Numbered from the stretch's first letter, positions 1 through 6,910 are shown. The stretch: DNA of 8,332 bases from OCS116 cluster bacterium (GCA_002402005.2 NVUS02000010.1:1-8332); one strand, 5' to 3'. The notes: generated by a model not told the origin, from the letters alone. A program made the numbers and translations.

Positions 1-210
1 AAATTGGGTAAGTTGTTTTTGCAATTTTTGGTTTCGGAACAAGGTCAGCTATTGTTAAAACAACAAACCAGCATGTTGTCGCTCAGTGAGACTTTGCAAA
101 GCCCCAAATATCGCCATGTGCGCATCGGCCCGAGTTTGGTGGTTTATCAAGATCAGCTCAAACGCCAAAAACTGGTTCGCAAATGGAATGAAACCCTCAA
201 ACAAAACTAG
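1..210 (+). CDS. ABC transporter periplasmic substrate-binding protein, C-terminal fragment
   Basis: This is the last 69 codons of a gene entering from the left edge in frame 1 and ending with TAG. The fragment starts inside the segment FLQFLVSEQGQ, which matches the 'FxxFLxSxxGQ' helix near the C-terminus of family 1/Fe(III)-type extracellular solute-binding proteins. It continues with an RIGPSLVVYQDQLKRQKLVRKW stretch that I associate with the binding proteins often encoded beside TctD/TctE two-component systems in Proteobacteria (recollection of family context, not a search). Such proteins bind ferric iron, phosphonates or small organic ligands in the periplasm; the ligand here cannot be told. 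It lies 99 bp upstream of tctC on the same strand, but tctC has its own putative regulated promoter in the gap. The N-terminus, signal peptide and any permease or ATPase partners lie outside the window. Confidence 0.7.
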   Translation, partial: KLGKLFLQFLVSEQGQLLLKQQTSMLSLSETLQSPKYRHVRIGPSLVVYQDQLKRQKLVRKWNETLKQN

Positions 211-234
211 AATTACTGAAGACTTGCTTTTTGT

Positions 235-267
235 TGTCAGCAATATGTCAGCTTTATTTGTTGGAAT
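235..267 (+). promoter_or_regulatory. Putative response-regulator-dependent promoter of tctCBA
   Basis: Two identical 7-mers, TGTCAGC at 235-241 and TGTCAGC at 246-252, start exactly 11 bp apart with an AATA spacer. Nine nucleotides later comes TGGAAT (262-267), a 4/6 match to the sigma70 -10. The matching -35 window (239-244, AGCAAT) has no resemblance to TTGACA, so the promoter should need an activator. Tandem direct repeats one helical turn apart, covering the -35, are the classic OmpR/PhoB-family arrangement, and the bases also resemble the Pho box (CTGTCAT repeats). The same block with the same internal spacing precedes the CoA-transferase gene on the other strand. TctD is the natural candidate regulator (inference); PhoB is the alternative. 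Confidence 0.6.
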
Positions 268-309
268 GCTTTGAAGCACTGATTGAGTGTTATTAACGAG
301 GGAAAATAA

Positions 310-1284
310 ATGAACAAGTCTATACGTAATTTTTTGGCGGCATCTGTTGCCGCATCGGCAATGATCTTTGCCCCTGCCGTAAGCGCAGAAACTGTTAAAG
401 AAATCCATTTCCTAATTCCTGGTGGCCCCGGCGGCGGTTGGGATGGCACTGCCCGTGGTACGGGTGAAGCTCTGAACAAAGCTGGCTTAGTGGGTAGCGT
501 TTCGTTCGAAAATATGTCCGGTGGCGGTGGCGGCAAAGCCATTGCGCATTTGATTGAAACCGCAGACAAAGCCAAGACCACATTAATGGTCAATTCAACG
601 CCCATCGTGATTCGCTCATTGCAAAAAGTATTTCCGCAATCGTTCCGCGATCTAACACCGGTTGCTGGCACAATTGGCGATTATGCTGCCATTGTGGTTA
701 ATAAAGACAGCGATTTGGCCGATTTTAAATCACTAGTGACAAGATATAAAGCTGATACAAAATCTGTGGCCATTGGTGGTGGTAGTGTGGCTGGCGGTAT
801 GGACCATTTGGTTGCCGCCATGGTGATGCAAGCCGCAGGTGCAGAGCCTACCAAAGTGAAATACATTCCATATGACGCCGGTGGTAAAGCTATGGCTGGC
901 TTGTTGAGCGGCGAAATTAACGCTTTATCAACTGGTTTTGGCGAAGCCATTGAGCTAGCCAAACAAGGCGAAATTCGCATTCTATGCGTGACCTCAAAAG
1001 CCCGTTTGGATGCCGCTCCTGATGCCCCAACTTGTGCAGAACAAGGTGCGGATGTGGAATTTGTAAACTGGCGCGGTTTCTTTGCTGCACCGGGCATTAG
1101 CGATGAGAAAAAAGCTGAATATGTAACTGCATTAAAAGCCATGTATGACACACCTGAATGGGAAGTTGTGCGGGCGCGTAATGGCTGGGTTAACATTTTC
1201 AATGCCGATGCTGACTTTGTGGCTTTCTTAGAAAACCAAGAAAAAGTGCTTAGCAAACTTATGAAAGAACTTGGCTTTTTATAG
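310..1284 (+). CDS. tctC: Tripartite tricarboxylate transporter substrate-binding protein TctC
   Basis: This 324-residue protein is the periplasmic receptor (Bug/TctC family) that captures a carboxylate and delivers it to the TctAB membrane pair. The N-terminus is a clear Sec signal peptide: a charged MNKSIR, a hydrophobic core, and AVSA before E27 as a likely cleavage site. The mature protein opens with the ligand loop PGGPGGGWDGTAR (residues 37-49), followed by SGGGGG (70-75) and YDAGGKAMAGLLSGEI (188-203), all characteristic of the family, where bound carboxylates are held by backbone atoms and bridging waters of such loops. The length is normal for the family. The ATG at 310 is preceded by a GAGGGA-type Shine-Dalgarno around 298-303. 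It is the first gene of tctCBA, behind a putative regulated promoter, and is followed by a hairpin-T-run that probably sets it at higher expression than tctBA. A citrate-like substrate is suggested by the neighbouring lyase, not proven. Confidence 0.93.
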   Translation: MNKSIRNFLAASVAASAMIFAPAVSAETVKEIHFLIPGGPGGGWDGTARGTGEALNKAGLVGSVSFENMSGGGGGKAIAHLIETADKAKTTLMVNSTPIVIRSLQKVFPQSFRDLTPVAGTIGDYAAIVVNKDSDLADFKSLVTRYKADTKSVAIGGGSVAGGMDHLVAAMVMQAAGAEPTKVKYIPYDAGGKAMAGLLSGEINALSTGFGEAIELAKQGEIRILCVTSKARLDAAPDAPTCAEQGADVEFVNWRGFFAAPGISDEKKAEYVTALKAMYDTPEWEVVRARNGWVNIFNADADFVAFLENQEKVLSKLMKELGFL

Positions 1285-1304
1285 GCCTTGAATTCTGATA
1301 ATTG

Positions 1305-1340
1305 ACTGGGGCGAGCGGTCTAGCTCGCTTCGGTTTTTTT
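1305..1340 (+). terminator. Intra-operon terminator/attenuator between tctC and tctB
   Basis: A perfect 6-bp GC stem, GCGAGC (1311-1316) with GCTCGC (1323-1328) and loop GGTCTA, is extended by about six weaker pairs including G-U (1305-1310 with 1329-1334). It leads into a seven-T run at 1334-1340. This is a rho-independent terminator shape inside the operon. Because tctB and tctA have no obvious promoter of their own in the short remaining gap, partial read-through would give more binding protein than membrane subunits, as is usual for binding-protein-dependent transporters. It could also act as an RNA-stabilising 3' hairpin for tctC mRNA. Confidence 0.65.
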
Positions 1341-1365
1341 ATATTTTTCAGTTTTAACAATTTAC

Positions 1366-1371
1366 GGGAGG
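1366..1371 (+). promoter_or_regulatory. Ribosome binding site of tctB
   Basis: GGGAGG lies 5 nt before the ATG at 1377 and fixes that start. The open frame continues upstream to 1302, but that extension would run through the terminator hairpin and give a non-family N-terminus. Confidence 0.85.
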
Positions 1372-1376
1372 TAAAT

Positions 1377-1841
1377 ATGTTAACCAGTGACCGCATTGGT
1401 GCACTTGTGCTGTTGGCTTTTTCCATCGGTTATGGAATATTGCTATTTCAAATCCCCTTATTGCCGTTTCAACGCACGGCGGCATTCACCGCACAAACAT
1501 TGCCAAAAGCTTTGAGCGTTATGGGCATTGTTTTGTCGCTCATCTTATTATTCACCTCTAGAAACCACGATATGCCTGACGTGAAGGGCTATAATTGGTT
1601 AAATGGTCTGATGATTTGTGGCTTGATGCTTATCTATGGTTTCACCGTCAGACCGGTGGGCTTTATCATTTCGACCGGTTTGTTTTTGATCCTGTGCGAA
1701 TATGTTTTGGGTGAACGCCGCTGGAAGATACTGGTATTCTCCACTATGCCTGTGGTGTTGTTTTTTTGGTTTTTGATGAATGAGGTTTTGGGCGTTTACG
1801 TGGCGCCATTGCCTGGATTTATTATGGAAATGGGAGGCTGA
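1377..1841 (+). CDS. tctB: Tripartite tricarboxylate transporter small membrane subunit TctB
   Basis: A 154-residue, very hydrophobic inner-membrane protein, the small permease subunit that works with TctA to import the carboxylate handed over by TctC (cation-gradient driven in characterised members). Membrane segments appear at about residues 7-26, 42-60, 75-91, 95-112 and 117-140; the third and fourth may form one hairpin, fitting the usual four-to-five-helix topology. A polar loop (61-73, SRNHDMPDVKGYN) separates the halves, and the end carries a YVAPLPG segment like the 'LPxG' tail common in TctB. The ATG at 1377 is set by a strong GGGAGG. Identification relies partly on its position between tctC and tctA, since TctB sequences are poorly conserved. 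The stop is 4 nt before the tctA start, indicating translational coupling. Confidence 0.88.
   Translation: MLTSDRIGALVLLAFSIGYGILLFQIPLLPFQRTAAFTAQTLPKALSVMGIVLSLILLFTSRNHDMPDVKGYNWLNGLMICGLMLIYGFTVRPVGFIISTGLFLILCEYVLGERRWKILVFSTMPVVLFFWFLMNEVLGVYVAPLPGFIMEMGG
1832..1837 (+). promoter_or_regulatory. Ribosome binding site of tctA
   Basis: GGGAGG sits inside the last codons of tctB, 8 nt before the ATG at 1846. It decides the tctA start: a longer frame begins at 1780, but that would overlap tctB by 62 nt and add 22 residues not expected for TctA, whose normal N-terminus is M-L-x-G-I-L-Q-G-L. Confidence 0.8.
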
Positions 1842-1845
1842 TACG

Positions 1846-3381
1846 ATGTTAGAAGGTATTTTACAAGGCTTAACCACTGCCGTCAGCCCGATGAATTTAA
1901 TGATGGTTGTCGCCGGTTGTTTTGTCGGCACATTCATCGGCATGTTGCCGGGTTTGGGGCCAATATCGGCCATTGCATTGATGATTCCGATCACCTATGG
2001 CCTAGAGCCATCGACTGGTTTGATATTGATGGCTGGTGTTTATTACGGCGCTATTTTTGGCGGTTCAACTTCCTCTATTTTGATCAACGCCCCGGGGGTG
2101 GCCGGTACTGTTGCCACCGCGTTTGATGGCTATCCGATGGCCAAAAAAGGCCAAGCGGGCAAGGCGTTAGCGATTGCGGCTTATTCATCATTTTCTGGCG
2201 GTACAATTGCCACTATTTTGCTATTGGTGGCAGCACCCTCATTGGCGGCGGTTTCGCTGTCATTCCAATCGACAGATTATTTTGCTCTGATGGTATTGGG
2301 TTTAACCGCAGTGGCAGCATTTGCTGGCAAAGGCAATGTGGTCAAAGCCATTTTGATGACTGTGCTGGGCTTGATGATTTCGACCATTGGTACCGACCAA
2401 ACTCAAGGCATTCAACGTTTTACCATGGGCATACCTGATTTGATTGACGGTATCTCATTTCTATTGTTAGCCATGGCGGCGTTTGCGTTGTCCGAAGCTT
2501 TATTGGTGGTATTGCGGCCAAAATCCGATGCTGATCGCAAAAAAGAAATGGAAGCACAAAGCAATTTAGGCAGCCTAAAATTGACCAGAGAAGAGGTCAA
2601 AGAAATGGTGCCAGTGATTGCGCGTTCATCTGTTTTGGGCTTTTTTGTTGGCGTATTGCCGGGTGCGGGTGCAACCATTGCGAGCTTTTTGGCTTATGGT
2701 ATGGAGCAACGCATTGCTGGTGAAGAAAAAGGCAAATTATTTGGCACAGGTTCTATCCGCGGTTTGACCGCACCAGAAACTGCCAATAATGCCGCTTGTT
2801 CTGGCTCATTTGTGCCTTTGTTGACCTTGGGCATTCCGGGTAGTGGCACAACCGCCATTATGTTGGGTGCGTTAATTTCATACGGCATTCAACCCGGCCC
2901 ACGGCTTTATATAGACAATCCGACGGTATTTTGGTCGGTAATCATCTCTATGTATATCGGCAATGTGGTATTGTTGGTTTTGAACTTGCCATTGATACCT
3001 TATATCGCCAAAATATTGTCGATTCCATCGACTATATTGACGCCGATGATTTTATTCTTCTCATTGATTGGGGTGTATTTTGTATCTTTCAATACATTTG
3101 ACATTCATTTAATGGTGATGTTTGCAGTGGCGGCAGTTGGCTTAAGAATGCTCGATTTTCCACTCGCACCTATGTTGCTTGGCTATATTTTGGGCGGCAT
3201 GATGGAAGAAAACTTGCGCCGTGCCTTGTTGATTAATGATGACAGTTGGTCATTCATTTATGACCGTCCATTAACATTGGTTATTTTGTTGATTGCGGCA
3301 GCAACTTTGGTGATGCCATATGTGATGTCGAAAATTTCGATCTGGTTCTTAAGCCGGGTTGAAAAGAATGAAGTGAAATAA
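1846..3381 (+). CDS. tctA: Tripartite tricarboxylate transporter large membrane subunit TctA
   Basis: A 511-residue integral membrane protein, the main permease of the tripartite tricarboxylate transporter; the length is typical. It shows both signature loops of the family: GMLPGLGP (residues 32-39) followed by the conserved GVYYGAIFGGSTSSILINAPG stretch (64-84), and in the second half VLPGAGATIASF (270-281) followed by APETANNAACSGSFVPLLTLGIPGSGTTA (309-336). The two halves look like an internal duplication, as is known for the family. A charged cytoplasmic linker (about 224-258, rich in K/R/E) separates them, and about eleven hydrophobic segments fill the rest. It ends the tctCBA operon and runs up to a hairpin shared with the convergent tctE. 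All key motifs are intact. Confidence 0.96.
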   Translation: MLEGILQGLTTAVSPMNLMMVVAGCFVGTFIGMLPGLGPISAIALMIPITYGLEPSTGLILMAGVYYGAIFGGSTSSILINAPGVAGTVATAFDGYPMAKKGQAGKALAIAAYSSFSGGTIATILLLVAAPSLAAVSLSFQSTDYFALMVLGLTAVAAFAGKGNVVKAILMTVLGLMISTIGTDQTQGIQRFTMGIPDLIDGISFLLLAMAAFALSEALLVVLRPKSDADRKKEMEAQSNLGSLKLTREEVKEMVPVIARSSVLGFFVGVLPGAGATIASFLAYGMEQRIAGEEKGKLFGTGSIRGLTAPETANNAACSGSFVPLLTLGIPGSGTTAIMLGALISYGIQPGPRLYIDNPTVFWSVIISMYIGNVVLLVLNLPLIPYIAKILSIPSTILTPMILFFSLIGVYFVSFNTFDIHLMVMFAVAAVGLRMLDFPLAPMLLGYILGGMMEENLRRALLINDDSWSFIYDRPLTLVILLIAAATLVMPYVMSKISIWFLSRVEKNEVK

Positions 3382-3390
3382 ATATAAACT

Positions 3391-3427
3391 AAGCCGCCTA
3401 TCTATGATGAATAGATGGGTGGCTTTT
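3391..3427 (+). terminator. Terminator of tctCBA, overlapping the 3' end of convergent tctE
   Basis: A 15-bp stem (3391-3405 with 3411-3425, two G-U wobbles as read on the plus strand) closes on a five-base loop, GATGA, and ends with TTTT at 3424-3427. It starts 9 nt after the tctA stop. The hairpin DNA also encodes the last residues and TAG stop (3402-3404) of tctE on the other strand. In the tctE transcript the wobble positions become mismatches and no T-run follows, so termination is expected mainly in the tctA direction. Confidence 0.75.
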
Positions 3428-4853
3428 CGAATTTTAATTCGACCGATAAGCCGCCATTCAACTGCGATGTGAGTTGTTGAGCTGCTGATAATTTAACCTC
3501 ACCATTATAAAGCGCCATAATTTCTTTGGCGATGGACAGGCCCAAGCCTGAACCTTTGTCTTTGGCGGCATCGCTTTGGCCAAACCGTTGTAGCATTTTA
3601 TCATATAGCTCTGGCTCAATGCCGATGCCATTATCCTCGATGCGCAGGTAATAATTGATGCGGTCTTCACTTAAATAAAGCGTGGCTTGGGTGCAACCAT
3701 CACTATGAATAAAAATATTTTGAATGAGATTGTGCAGCATTTCATTGAACAGAGTTTCATTGCCAATGATGGTGGCATGTTGGTTGTTTAACTGGTTTTC
3801 AAAGCCCAAATCTATGCCGGCCTGCGCTGCAGCTGGGTATTCGCGGGCAATGTTAAGTTTGACTTGATCGATTAAATTAAAACTATTTTTGGATTTTTCG
3901 GCCGCTTCATTTTCGACTTTTGACAGCAGAATGAGCTGTGACAAGATCCGCTCGCAGCGGTTGATGGCTTGGTTGGCAATGGTCAGCAATCTGTGTTTTT
4001 CTTCTGAATCATCAGTTTGCTGCGCCAAATAAATATTGGTTTTGGCCACGCTTAACGGGGTTTTAATCTGGTGTTCGGCATTGCCAGTAAAACTGCGCAA
4101 AGCCGAAAGCGAGTTGCCCAACCGTGCCATAAAATGATTGATGCCCGAAATAAGCGCTTCGACCTCGAGCGGCACAACATGAGTGATGGGGTGTAAATCT
4201 TTGGGGTTGCGGCGGCCAATGGCTTGTTGCAAATGGGTCAGTGGGCGTAAGCCGATGACGATGCCAATCCACACAAAAATCAGTGCAGTGAGCAATAACA
4301 GCCCAAGCCGCCAGCCGGTGCTGAACAATATATCTTGCGCCAGAATGTCACGGGCTTGGGTGGTTTCGGCCAATAAAACTTCGAAATTATGGCTGCCCTC
4401 GCGCCCAATGGCCACACCGCTATATTTGGCCAAACGGATTTTTTCGCCACGGAAAATGCCGTCGTAAAATAAAATGTCTTGATTGTGGCTATAGGCGATT
4501 TTATTGACCGATTTGCCGCTTAGCTTAAGCTTTTTATAGCCGGTGATAAATTCACCACCCACGCCATTGACTTGATAAAAAATACGGTCATACGCGGCCG
4601 AAGTGAGCAATTCCAGCGCGATATAGGGAATGTCGACATCCAACTCACCATTGTCGCCAACCACCACCCGCTCGGCGATGGCCACGGTCGAGCCGGCCAA
4701 TGTTTGGTCGTAAATTTCGTTGGCGGTTTTGTTGGCGTAATTTCTGGTATCATAAAGCGCGATGAAACTGGCCAATAGAAGCGGCAAAATCAGCCACAAT
4801 AGCAAACGGTTTTTAAGCGATTTTATGAAGAATTGACGGATGGCGAAGCTCAC
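3402..4853 (-). CDS. tctE: Sensor histidine kinase TctE (tricarboxylate two-component system)
   Basis: A 483-residue inner-membrane histidine kinase. In order: transmembrane helix 1 (about 15-34, in the typical TctE context KNRLLLWLILPLLLA), a periplasmic sensor region (about 35-180), helix 2 (about 182-201), a HAMP-like linker starting GLRPL, the dimerisation/phosphoacceptor helix with H261 in NAEHQIKTPL, and an ATPase domain. The ATPase domain has an N-box around N375/N379, G1 box DNGIGI (407-412), F-box F424 and G2 box GSGLGL (434-439). All catalytic motifs are present. TctE proteins normally phosphorylate the OmpR-family regulator TctD to switch on tctCBA; no tctD lies in this window. The start is GTG at 4853: an in-frame TAA sits 12 nt upstream and no better start exists. 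There is no Shine-Dalgarno, and a consensus promoter just upstream predicts a very short leader. The upstream minus-strand neighbour is the lyase gene, 54 nt away. Confidence 0.9.
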   Translation of the reverse strand: MSFAIRQFFIKSLKNRLLLWLILPLLLASFIALYDTRNYANKTANEIYDQTLAGSTVAIAERVVVGDNGELDVDIPYIALELLTSAAYDRIFYQVNGVGGEFITGYKKLKLSGKSVNKIAYSHNQDILFYDGIFRGEKIRLAKYSGVAIGREGSHNFEVLLAETTQARDILAQDILFSTGWRLGLLLLTALIFVWIGIVIGLRPLTHLQQAIGRRNPKDLHPITHVVPLEVEALISGINHFMARLGNSLSALRSFTGNAEHQIKTPLSVAKTNIYLAQQTDDSEEKHRLLTIANQAINRCERILSQLILLSKVENEAAEKSKNSFNLIDQVKLNIAREYPAAAQAGIDLGFENQLNNQHATIIGNETLFNEMLHNLIQNIFIHSDGCTQATLYLSEDRINYYLRIEDNGIGIEPELYDKMLQRFGQSDAAKDKGSGLGLSIAKEIMALYNGEVKLSAAQQLTSQLNGGLSVELKFEKPPIYSS

Positions 4854-4872
4854 ATTTACAATAGATTAGTTG

Positions 4873-4900
4873 ATTATAAGCTGCTTGTGCGCCCTGTCAA
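4873..4900 (-). promoter_or_regulatory. Consensus sigma70 promoter of tctE
   Basis: Reading the minus strand, TTGACA (4900-4895) and TATAAT (4878-4873) are both perfect consensus hexamers with a 16-bp spacer, in the 54-nt gap between the lyase stop and the tctE GTG. Transcription would start near 4866, leaving a leader of roughly 13 nt with no Shine-Dalgarno. The kinase should therefore be made constitutively, independent of the promoter before the CoA-transferase. Confidence 0.75.
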
Positions 4901-4907
4901 TTTGCTT

Positions 4908-5672
4908 TCATGGCTCATATGTCCAGCGGTAATGTGGTGGGGTGGGGCCTTTGTTGCGCCCGCCTTGCTGTTTTTGCTCCCAGGCATGCGCCAAAATGCC
5001 AACCGAGCGCGATAGGCAAAACAGCCCGCGTGCTAAGGGTGCATCAAAGCCCAATTCGGCAAAAATAACCGCAGTGGCACCATCGATATTCATTGGTATG
5101 GCTTGGCCTTTGACCTTAGAAATATGTTTTTCTATTGCTGTGGCTATGCTGGCAAATTCGCCACGGCATATATTGTCATCGACCGCCAATTGCACCATTT
5201 CGAGCAAGCGCGGCGCCCGCGGGTCGACAGGTTTGTGAAACCGATGGCCAAACCCGGGGATGATTTTGCCATTTTTTTCTGTCCATTCCGTTAGTGCTTT
5301 TTTAACATTACCATCACGTTTTTTCACCAGCTGGTAAAGCTCAACCGCCTGCTCACCCGCGCCGCCATGCACATCGCCCAGCATATTGACTGCGCTGGCC
5401 ATGGCATTGTTAAGCCCCACGCCGCAAGTGATGGCCATACGCGCTGTCGCAATCGACGGCGCTTGTGGCCCATGATCAACCCCGGCCACAAGTGCGGATT
5501 CGAGCAATTTACTTTGGCCTTTTGACGGCATGTCGCCACGCAGCATCAGCCAAATCATATCGATAAAACTGACATTGCCGATCAGCTCTTGGATTGGCCG
5601 GCCGCGAATGTCGATGCGGCCAGATTCCATGTCGATAATCGATGTATGCCACCAGTCAGCTACGTCACTCAT
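4908..5672 (-). CDS. Citrate-synthase-fold citryl-CoA lyase-like protein
   Basis: A 254-residue cytoplasmic protein of the short citrate synthase-like group, usually annotated citryl-CoA lyase; it is much shorter than true citrate synthase (around 430). The three catalytic positions of citrate synthase can be placed: H102 in GDVHGGAGEQ (like GPLHGGANE), H143 in PGFGHRFHKPVDPRA, and D197 in MNIDGATA. H67 in VDHGPQAPS corresponds to the conserved 'ADH' substrate histidine, and the C-terminus HYRWTYEP parallels the usual arginine-rich tail. Predicted reaction: retro-Claisen cleavage of a CoA thioester (citryl-CoA to acetyl-CoA plus oxaloacetate; citramalyl- or similar thioesters are possible). 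Its ATG overlaps the stop of the CoA-transferase as ATGA, with GAGGGA at 5683-5678, so the two are translationally coupled and probably act consecutively. The substrate is inferred from context, not from residues. Confidence 0.82.
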   Translation of the reverse strand: MSDVADWWHTSIIDMESGRIDIRGRPIQELIGNVSFIDMIWLMLRGDMPSKGQSKLLESALVAGVDHGPQAPSIATARMAITCGVGLNNAMASAVNMLGDVHGGAGEQAVELYQLVKKRDGNVKKALTEWTEKNGKIIPGFGHRFHKPVDPRAPRLLEMVQLAVDDNICRGEFASIATAIEKHISKVKGQAIPMNIDGATAVIFAELGFDAPLARGLFCLSRSVGILAHAWEQKQQGGRNKGPTPPHYRWTYEP

Positions 5673-6880
5673 ATAATTCCCTCTTGTTCAAATTTTTTGA
5701 TTTCATCGCCAGTAAAGCCCAAACTGGCCAATATTTGCTCAGTATCTTGGCCAAGTTGCGGCGGTGGTTGGGTTGCGGTCGGGCGTTGTTGATTGATGAT
5801 GGCTGGTGATGTGACCACTTGAATGTCGTTGGCATCATCATCAGTAAATGGATGTGGGTAACTGGCTAATAAATGCCGTTGAGTGACTTGCTCGGCTTGT
5901 AATATTTGCGGCACACTAAGCACTGGGCCAACCGGCACACCAATGGCCGCAAGTTGTGTAACCCAATGCGCGGCCGGTTTGGTAATCAAGGTGGCCTCAA
6001 GCGCGTGGCGTAATGGAATGCGGTTTTGCTTGCGCAATTCACGTGTGGCATAATTGGCATCATCCAGCAGGTCTTGGCGATCCAAATGCTGTGCCAAAAG
6101 TTGCCATTGCTCATCTTTATTGGCAGCAATGTTAATCGGCGCATCGGCACAATTGAATGTGCCAGACGGTGCAGAAGTTGTATTCTCATTGCCCTGCGGC
6201 GCAGGTTCAACCCCGCCAATCAAATGGTTAGATACCACCCAACCCATAGTCGAGATTACCGCATCAGTCATCGAAATGTCGATATATGCCCCGCGTGGTT
6301 TGGCGTTTAATGCCGCTGCGATGGTGAAAGCCGCGGTCATGCCACCGACCGTGTCGGCCAAGGGATAACCGACACGTAACGGTGCACTGGCTTTGTCGCC
6401 AGTTATCGACATAACACCCGATACGCCCTGCACAATCTGGTCGTAAGCTGGGTAATCTTTCCACGGGCCTTCTTGCCCAAAGCCAGATATGGCGCAATAA
6501 ATCAGGTTGGGATTGCTAATTTTAAGCGCCGCATAATCCAGCCCAAGGCGCTGCATCACGTCTGGCCTAAAATTCTCGACCAATATATCGGCTGTCGCAA
6601 CCAATTGATGCAGGATTTTTTTACCCTCATCGGATTTTAAATTAAGTGTTATAGATTTTTTGCCGGCATTTTGCGCTAAAAAGGAAATGCCCATATTGGC
6701 TTGGTTAAGCGCCGTATCGCTGCCCAATTGCCGCGCCAAATCGCCTTTTTGGGGCCGTTCGACCTTAATCACCTCAGCCCCCAACAGCCCCAGCTGATAA
6801 CAGCAATATGGCCCGGCCAAAATATTGGTCAAATCGAGTATTTTAATCCCCGCCAAAGGTGCGGTTGCAGCATCGGTCAT
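5669..6880 (-). CDS. Family III (CaiB/BaiF) acyl-CoA transferase
   Basis: A 403-residue class III CoA-transferase, normal length. The N-terminus has the family signature GIKILDLTNILAGPYCCYQLGLLGAEVIKVE (11-41), then VENFRPDVMQRLGLDY (101-116), AISGFGQEGPW (130-140) and DISMTDAVIS (201-210). D206 aligns with the aspartate that forms the acyl-anhydride intermediate in formyl-CoA transferase. The later APSGTF...INIAANKDEQW segment (237-259) is typical of members found beside citryl-CoA-lyase-like genes. The predicted role is to move CoA from acetyl- or succinyl-CoA to the imported carboxylate, giving the substrate of the overlapping lyase. The start is ATG at 6880 with only a weak AAAGAAAA ribosome site. 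It begins the minus-strand unit and is preceded by a putative response-regulator promoter resembling that of tctC. Other substrates (malate, citramalate, mesaconate, oxalate) are handled by relatives, so specificity is open. Confidence 0.88.
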   Translation of the reverse strand: MTDAATAPLAGIKILDLTNILAGPYCCYQLGLLGAEVIKVERPQKGDLARQLGSDTALNQANMGISFLAQNAGKKSITLNLKSDEGKKILHQLVATADILVENFRPDVMQRLGLDYAALKISNPNLIYCAISGFGQEGPWKDYPAYDQIVQGVSGVMSITGDKASAPLRVGYPLADTVGGMTAAFTIAAALNAKPRGAYIDISMTDAVISTMGWVVSNHLIGGVEPAPQGNENTTSAPSGTFNCADAPINIAANKDEQWQLLAQHLDRQDLLDDANYATRELRKQNRIPLRHALEATLITKPAAHWVTQLAAIGVPVGPVLSVPQILQAEQVTQRHLLASYPHPFTDDDANDIQVVTSPAIINQQRPTATQPPPQLGQDTEQILASLGFTGDEIKKFEQEGII

Positions 6881-6910
6881 TTATTTTCTTTCGCAAATCA
6901 TCTTAAGACA

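Noticed and set aside
234..251. Classical Pho box controlled by PhoB
   Set aside because: 13 of 18 positions fit the Pho-box consensus by hand, but both copies precede carboxylate transport and metabolism genes near TctE, so a TctD-type regulator is preferred; kept as an alternative, not excluded.
237..671. 144-codon minus-strand open frame overlapping the tctC start
   Set aside because: Its proline-rich run is the antisense of the tctC glycine-rich ligand loop; no ribosome site or neighbour supports it.
681..1256. 191-codon minus-strand open frame inside tctC
   Set aside because: It is antisense to a well-recognised gene, has low-complexity composition (Ala/Ser/Pro-rich) and no recognisable family; a codon-use shadow.
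1302..1376. Upstream extension of the tctB frame starting at 1302
   Set aside because: It would translate through the tctC terminator hairpin and lacks a ribosome site; the ATG at 1377 has GGGAGG at ideal spacing.
1780..1845. Upstream extension of the tctA frame starting at 1780
   Set aside because: It overlaps tctB by 62 nt and adds a non-family N-terminus; the ATG at 1846 has GGGAGG 8 nt before it.
4183..4467. 94-codon plus-strand open frame inside tctE
   Set aside because: Antisense shadow of the kinase sensor region, no recognisable product.
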